A stretch of DNA of 11,807 nt from Thermoflavifilum sp. (GTDB lineage Bacteria; Bacteroidota; Bacteroidia; Chitinophagales; Chitinophagaceae). Of the stretch, positions 8,770-11,807 are shown piece after piece. Each line of letters opens with the position of its first letter. Position 1 is the first letter of the stretch. The stretch spans positions 1 through 11,807 of the forward strand of contig JADGHY010000042.1 of the NCBI GenBank assembly GCA_019683625.1. The letters are read 5' to 3'. The translations under genes and the position numbers were made by a program. The notes under the pieces were generated by a model that did not search any database, had not been told where the DNA came from, and was given only the letters and a program-made list of their open reading frames with translations.

Positions 8770-8926
8770 ATCCACAAGGACAAACGGATAGCTTCCCGTT
8801 CTGCTCATGTTTAAGTATGGCTGAAGGAACACATGAAACTTTCTCCTAAGCAAGCCTGAATAAACCTGACTCTTTTGTACCGGGACATATCCTGTCTTTT
8901 TCTCCATCAGGAAGAAAAATCATACA

Positions 8927-8948
8927 CTTATCCGATTGTCAGGATAAG
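8927..8948. repeat. Short perfect inverted repeat, possible operator
   Basis: CTTATCC at 8927-8933 and GGATAAG at 8942-8948 are perfect 7-bp arms around an 8-base spacer (GATTGTCA). The spacer contains the TTG of the candidate -33 element described in the next promoter entry. A repressor bound here would cover that element. No T-run follows directly, so terminator function is unlikely. Chance is not excluded for arms this short. Confidence 0.4.
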
Positions 8949-8966
8949 GGATTCCCCGTCAATTTG
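8936..8966 (+). promoter_or_regulatory. Candidate Bacteroidota-type promoter for the Ig-like secreted protein gene
   Basis: TTG at 8936-8938 is followed after exactly 20 bases by TCAATTTG at 8959-8966. The Bacteroidota consensus is TTTG, 19-21 bases, TAnnTTTG, so there is one mismatch in each element (ATTG for TTTG, TC for TA). Transcription would start near 8970 and give a leader of about 100 nt before the ATG at 9069. This reading competes with the terminator-like hairpin overlapping its right end. Confidence 0.3.
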
Positions 8967-8983
8967 TGGGGTATTTTCTTTTT
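8951..8983 (+). terminator. Weak terminator-like hairpin with T-rich tail
   Basis: CCCC at 8954-8957 pairs with GGGG at 8968-8971 around a 10-base loop. Two more A-T pairs form outside one mismatch. The T-rich run TTTTCTTTTT follows at 8974-8983. It could end transcription from the asparaginase-type gene, about 180 bp past that gene's stop. The stem is short and the loop long for an efficient intrinsic terminator. Confidence 0.3.
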
Positions 8984-9025
8984 AAACATCATCTTAAGGC
9001 ATCCGATAGATGAGGTTGATTATCT

Positions 9026-9038
9026 TCTAATCATTAGA
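9026..9038. repeat. 13-bp perfect palindrome upstream of the Ig-like gene
   Basis: TCTAAT and ATTAGA are perfect 6-bp arms around a single C, 31 bp before the ATG at 9069. An odd-centred AT-rich palindrome here could be a dimeric regulator site or a leader hairpin. Local AT richness raises the chance of a coincidental match. Confidence 0.3.
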
Positions 9039-9068
9039 GCATGTATAAATCATTTTAAAGCAATCTAT

Positions 9069-10013
9069 ATGTGGAAAAAAGGATTGATAAATGTTGTGTG
9101 TTGTTTATGTGTGTATATGGTTCATGCCCAACAGCAGGCTGTTTCTTCGGTGCAGGATTATGTATTGTTCCCAGGGAATGATCTCACCCTTCCGCCCGGC
9201 GGCTCTGTGACATTGGGTGTGTGGCAAATTGTCAAAGACATTCCCCGGAACAGCGTGCTCAAGGTTGAGCAATGGACAATAGATGGCAAAGACATTTCGG
9301 CACAAAATCCGGAGGAAGGGAGCTTAACATTATCGCTGACGCTGGATAAAGCCACCTATAAGGCACCGCTGAAAGTACCCCCGCACAATCCGGTGGTGAT
9401 TACTGTTTCTTTTCAACCGGAGGGGCAGCAAACGAAGATGATCTTATACTCCCGTATTCATATCATTGACAAGGAAAATTATTTTTACATAAGCAATGGC
9501 TCTCTGGGTACGGGTGGTGAATTATATGAGCTAAAGGAGCCTTCAATCGAATATGCACGGGATCAGCTGGAGTTTGCTTTTACCAAACCAGATTCAAGAG
9601 GAGATATCATTGTAGTTAATGCCTCGGGATTAAGAAAAGAAAAAGAGGATCAGGATATTTCCAGTGGAATGTCGATTACGGTTGCTTTTCCTGCCAACTC
9701 AAAGGGTGGGGAATGGTTTATCAGCAGCAGTGACGATCCTGGAATTCCTCCATATAATGTTGTTGCTCTTATCTATCAACCAAAAGCCAATCAACCAACT
9801 ATTGCATATTATTCTGTTGAACAGGTTCCACATATTATACCTCCACATTTTGCAGGCAAGATCCGTTACTTCTCCTTGAAAGGATCCACAACCATTACGG
9901 TATATGATCCACAACACCATCTTCTCAAGGGGTATTTTTCCGGACAGGTAGTAAATGCTGAAGGCAACTATCTTTGGGCTTCAGGAGCTTTTTCCGTAAA
10001 GCTTAGGCCTTAA
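9069..10013 (+). CDS. Secreted protein of unknown function with an Ig-like region
   Basis: A 314-residue protein that I cannot assign to a named family. Residues 1-20 are a signal peptide ending MVHA before QQQ. The frame is open upstream to 8964, but the ATG at 9069 puts the signal peptide at the N-terminus. Residues about 66-118 resemble a bacterial Ig-like beta-sandwich: Trp69 in VEQWTIDGKD, then TYKAPLKVPPHNPVVITVSF, close to the common YTAP-x-VP-x-NPVTVT pattern. The middle is beta-rich without catalytic motifs. The C-terminus (about 264-312) has a G-x-F-x-G...G-x-F pattern (GYFSGQVV, SGAFSVKL) that recalls small Bacteroidota surface or periplasmic beta proteins. It has no lipobox, and its tail does not look like a type IX sorting domain. 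Its sequence is visibly more AT-rich than the pepT and amidase genes. It has its own regulatory-looking upstream region and ends 6 bp from a convergent gene. Confidence 0.85.
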   Translation: MWKKGLINVVCCLCVYMVHAQQQAVSSVQDYVLFPGNDLTLPPGGSVTLGVWQIVKDIPRNSVLKVEQWTIDGKDISAQNPEEGSLTLSLTLDKATYKAPLKVPPHNPVVITVSFQPEGQQTKMILYSRIHIIDKENYFYISNGSLGTGGELYELKEPSIEYARDQLEFAFTKPDSRGDIIVVNASGLRKEKEDQDISSGMSITVAFPANSKGGEWFISSSDDPGIPPYNVVALIYQPKANQPTIAYYSVEQVPHIIPPHFAGKIRYFSLKGSTTITVYDPQHHLLKGYFSGQVVNAEGNYLWASGAFSVKLRP

Positions 10014-10019
10014 AGCAGA

Positions 10020-10649
10020 TTACCCATTGTTTTTTCGAGCCACAAATCGGATGACACATCCCAGTCCGTTATGGTATAATCCTTCCCGAAGTTCAATTTC
10101 GGTTTCCTGCAGTTCAAGAAAAGTATAATGGGCAAAATCAGATTTGATTTCATCTAGGGAAAATAAAAATGATGGCTCACGTGGCCCACCTACTTTTTCA
10201 TTTTTGGTTACATAATTGATGTGTTTTTTGCTAAAGGCTTCGAAGATGATGATGCCACCAGGTTTCAATCGTTTATCCAATGCCTGATGATAAGCAGATC
10301 TCAGATCAGGAGGAATATGGGCATAGATCAATGCCATAGCATCGAACGCATCGGGCATGTTGTCTAAAGTTTCGATGCCGCCTACCAGATAGTGGATATG
10401 TACATGATGCTCCGCTGCGAGTTGCAGGGCCTTTTTTTGCCCTTCCTGGCTGATGTCGAAAGCCCATACTGTCCATCCGCGTCGGGCAGCATACACGGCA
10501 TTGCGGCCCTCGCCTTCTGCAGGAAAAAGGATGAGTCCGGGTGTCAGTTTATCAATCTGTTCCTGCAGATAAGCATTGGGTAATTTGCCATAAGCATACG
10601 CTTCCTGGCTGTATCTGTTGTTCCATTGGTCAATCCAGCGTTGTTCCAT
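10020..10649 (-). CDS. Class I SAM-dependent methyltransferase
   Basis: A 209-residue cytoplasmic Rossmann-fold methyltransferase. Motif I is [19 protein letters not shown] (about 41-59), where the acidic GEGRNA loop binds SAM. VWAFDIS ends with the acidic residue Asp65 expected to hold the ribose, [15 protein letters not shown] (102-116) is the motif II region, and [12 protein letters not shown] (128-139) is the motif III strand. The [14 protein letters not shown] form resembles TehB and thiopurine-methyltransferase relatives that act on small molecules, but nothing identifies the substrate. The ATG at 10649 follows GGAAA, a possible weak ribosome site. It is 73 bp downstream of the HAD gene on the same strand and probably co-transcribed; I see no terminator or clear promoter in that gap. 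It converges on the Ig-like gene with 6 bp between stop codons. Confidence 0.88.
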   Translation of the reverse strand: MEQRWIDQWNNRYSQEAYAYGKLPNAYLQEQIDKLTPGLILFPAEGEGRNAVYAARRGWTVWAFDISQEGQKKALQLAAEHHVHIHYLVGGIETLDNMPDAFDAMALIYAHIPPDLRSAYHQALDKRLKPGGIIIFEAFSKKHINYVTKNEKVGGPREPSFLFSLDEIKSDFAHYTFLELQETEIELREGLYHNGLGCVIRFVARKNNG

Positions 10650-10722
10650 TTTCCAAGCGTTTTATCATCAGGTTGTTTTCTTGTAGATGTTGAATTGAAA
10701 TGATTGTCTTTGCCAGCCAAGA

Positions 10723-11403
10723 TTATTTACGCATATTCAGGCGGGGGGCGATCCATTGCTGCAATTGTTCATAAGAAAGACCCGTATAATCCTGAATCAC
10801 CTGATGTGCCTGTGGAAAAGCCTCTGCGCCGTGCGAAGTGGTGATAGCTATCACATACATCCCGGCAGCCAGAGCACCCTGCACACCGTTAAGTGAATCT
10901 TCAAACACGATGCATGTTTCGGCGGGAACATGGATTTTCTCTGCAGCCAGCAAATACAAATCTGGTGCGGGTTTACCATGTTTCACCTGAGTGCTGTCTA
11001 CAATCACATCCACATAAGGAGTAATGGGCAATCTTTCCAGGGCAAATTGGATGTTTTCCGGCATAGCAGAAGTGGCCACTGCAATGGGAATGTGATGGTG
11101 TTTCAATGCTTGCATGAATGTTTCCAATCCGTCAATCGGCCGGATATGAGGGGCATAGAGTTCGCGATAGAGGGCTTCTTTTTCAGCTTTTGCTGCCGCC
11201 AGTGTTTCTGCATTCCAGTTTAGCTCCGGGAAAAGATATTTGAGGGTGGCTTCATTGTTTTTGCCGCTTACCTGTTGCAGGTATTCCTCAGCAGTAAGCT
11301 TTCTGCCTCTCCTTTCACAGAACGCTTGCCAGGCTTTTAAGTGAAAAGGATTGTTATCCATTAATGTGCCATCCATATCGAAGATTACGCCCCAGGCTGG
11401 CAT
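10723..11403 (-). CDS. HAD-superfamily hydrolase (beta-phosphoglucomutase/phosphatase-like)
   Basis: A 226-residue cytoplasmic HAD subfamily IA enzyme with a helical cap. All four motifs are intact: DMDGTL with nucleophile Asp9 and acid/base Asp11, ATSA with Ser112, KHGKPAPD with Lys144, and VFEDSLNGV with Glu168 and Asp169. The cap lies between motifs I and II. The order and spacing fit sugar-phosphate phosphatases and beta-phosphoglucomutases, which use a phospho-aspartate and Mg2+. No maltose-phosphorylase or other sugar gene is near, so a general phosphatase is at least as likely as a mutase. I chose the ATG at 11403; a TTG two codons upstream is open in frame. It starts 11 bp after the stop of the lipocalin-like gene, so the two are probably co-transcribed. 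Confidence 0.92.
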   Translation of the reverse strand: MPAWGVIFDMDGTLMDNNPFHLKAWQAFCERRGRKLTAEEYLQQVSGKNNEATLKYLFPELNWNAETLAAAKAEKEALYRELYAPHIRPIDGLETFMQALKHHHIPIAVATSAMPENIQFALERLPITPYVDVIVDSTQVKHGKPAPDLYLLAAEKIHVPAETCIVFEDSLNGVQGALAAGMYVIAITTSHGAEAFPQAHQVIQDYTGLSYEQLQQWIAPRLNMRK

Positions 11404-11414
11404 CGTCAAAAAAT

Positions 11415-11807
11415 TTAATAAGCTTTTAGATGCAAAACCATATGAAAATTGGCCATCACCGTAGTAAAGCTCAGGGTAGAATCGTTTAATTCCTGGATCT
11501 GGATTTGTTCATATATTTTATTTCCTTGCAACGGATAAAGGGAAATAATTTTACCGCCAGGATTGATTTCATATCTTCCGGTATCTATTTTCCCGTTAAA
11601 ATTGGTAAAGAACAAGCCATTATCCAGGAAGGTGAAGCTGGCGTTGCGATAAAAACCATTTTTCATTTCCTCAGCAGCGCGTGCAGCTTCAATATCGAAG
11701 CTGCCATTTTCGGGTGGCGTAACGTTGATCACATGCCAGGTTTTGTGCAAAAGCAATTTGCGGGTATGTGTTTTGCCACAGCCCAGCAAGCAACTGATCA
11801 ATAAACA
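11415..11807 (-). CDS. Lipocalin-like lipoprotein, 5' end cut by window edge
   Basis: The frame is open to the last base, giving 130 visible residues; the start lies outside the window. The visible N-terminus is the end of a lipoprotein signal, with lipobox LLGC and predicted lipidated Cys10 (followed by GKTHTRK). An alternative LLISC sits four residues earlier. The mature part has the layout of small Bacteroidota lipocalin-like proteins: LLLHKTWHVINV, then ASFTFLDNGLFFTNFNGKIDTGRYEI, then GGKIISLYPL, then IQELNDSTLSFTTVM. This is the Trp-start, Gly-x-Tyr/Trp, Leu-x-x-x-x-Leu pattern of a short beta-barrel. It would be anchored in the periplasm or on the cell surface. Ligand and role are unknown. 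It is the most upstream visible member of the right-hand minus-strand cluster. Confidence 0.75.
   Translation of the reverse strand, partial: CLLISCLLGCGKTHTRKLLLHKTWHVINVTPPENGSFDIEAARAAEEMKNGFYRNASFTFLDNGLFFTNFNGKIDTGRYEINPGGKIISLYPLQGNKIYEQIQIQELNDSTLSFTTVMANFHMVLHLKAY

Larger units (their letters stand above)
8770..9068. other. 299-bp gene-free region with possible terminator, promoter and inverted repeats
   Basis: No convincing gene lies here. A minus-strand reading frame from 8907 crosses into the asparaginase-type gene but has no family resemblance. The next gene's frame is open upstream to 8964, but using that start would bury its signal peptide. The first ~110 bp show only short weak hairpins, such as AACGG/CCGTT at 8783-8800 without a T-run. 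The structured part is 8927-9038, described in separate entries. The right end is AT-rich. Confidence 0.6.

Noticed and set aside
8560..8907. Minus-strand 115-aa reading frame after the asparaginase-type gene
   Set aside because: More than half is antisense to the conserved C-terminus of that gene, and the rest shows no motif or start signal.
8964..9068. Longer N-terminus (35 extra residues) for the Ig-like protein
   Set aside because: It would place hydrophobic and charged residues ahead of a clean signal peptide that starts at the ATG at 9069, and the upstream start is an unlikely one.
9986..10003. AGCTTT-N6-AAAGCT inverted repeat at the end of the Ig-like gene, considered as a terminator
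   Set aside because: The stem is AT-rich and neither strand has a T-run directly after it; it lies within codons.

Overview
The window looks like an ordinary chromosomal stretch from a member of the Bacteroidota; Chitinophagaceae or a close relative is my guess and is not proven. The reasons are a very long TamB protein of the Bacteroidota type, three signal peptides that all cleave before Gln (Ala|Gln-Gln-Gln), weak or absent Shine-Dalgarno sequences, and one clear match to the Bacteroidota -7 promoter element (TAnnTTTG). I see no mobile element, CRISPR array, tRNA or rRNA.

Left block (1-7669, minus strand): a secreted amidase-signature hydrolase, then the giant envelope protein TamB (1602 aa), then the cytoplasmic tripeptidase PepT. 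PepT overlaps the end of tamB by 14 bp and runs off the left edge, so its last zinc ligand lies outside the window. The three genes read like one transcription unit, with a possible extra promoter just before tamB.

Middle block (7670-10013, plus strand): a secreted isoaspartyl peptidase/L-asparaginase (Ntn-hydrolase) diverges from the amidase across a 56-bp gap. A 299-bp gene-free stretch follows, holding small inverted repeats and a candidate promoter. Next is a secreted protein of unknown function with an Ig-like region.

Right block (10020-11807, minus strand): a lipocalin-like lipoprotein (its 5' end is cut by the window edge), a HAD-superfamily phosphatase and a class I SAM-dependent methyltransferase, closely packed and in that transcription order. 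The last one meets the Ig-like gene tail to tail, 6 bp apart.

Functional reading (inference): two exported amide-bond hydrolases and a cytoplasmic tripeptidase cluster around an outer-membrane assembly factor, which fits peptide and amide-nitrogen salvage next to envelope upkeep. I found no clear undescribed system. The best leads are the divergent pair of exported hydrolases, the shared Ala-Gln-Gln-Gln cleavage signature, and the orphan Ig-like protein with its own regulatory region.
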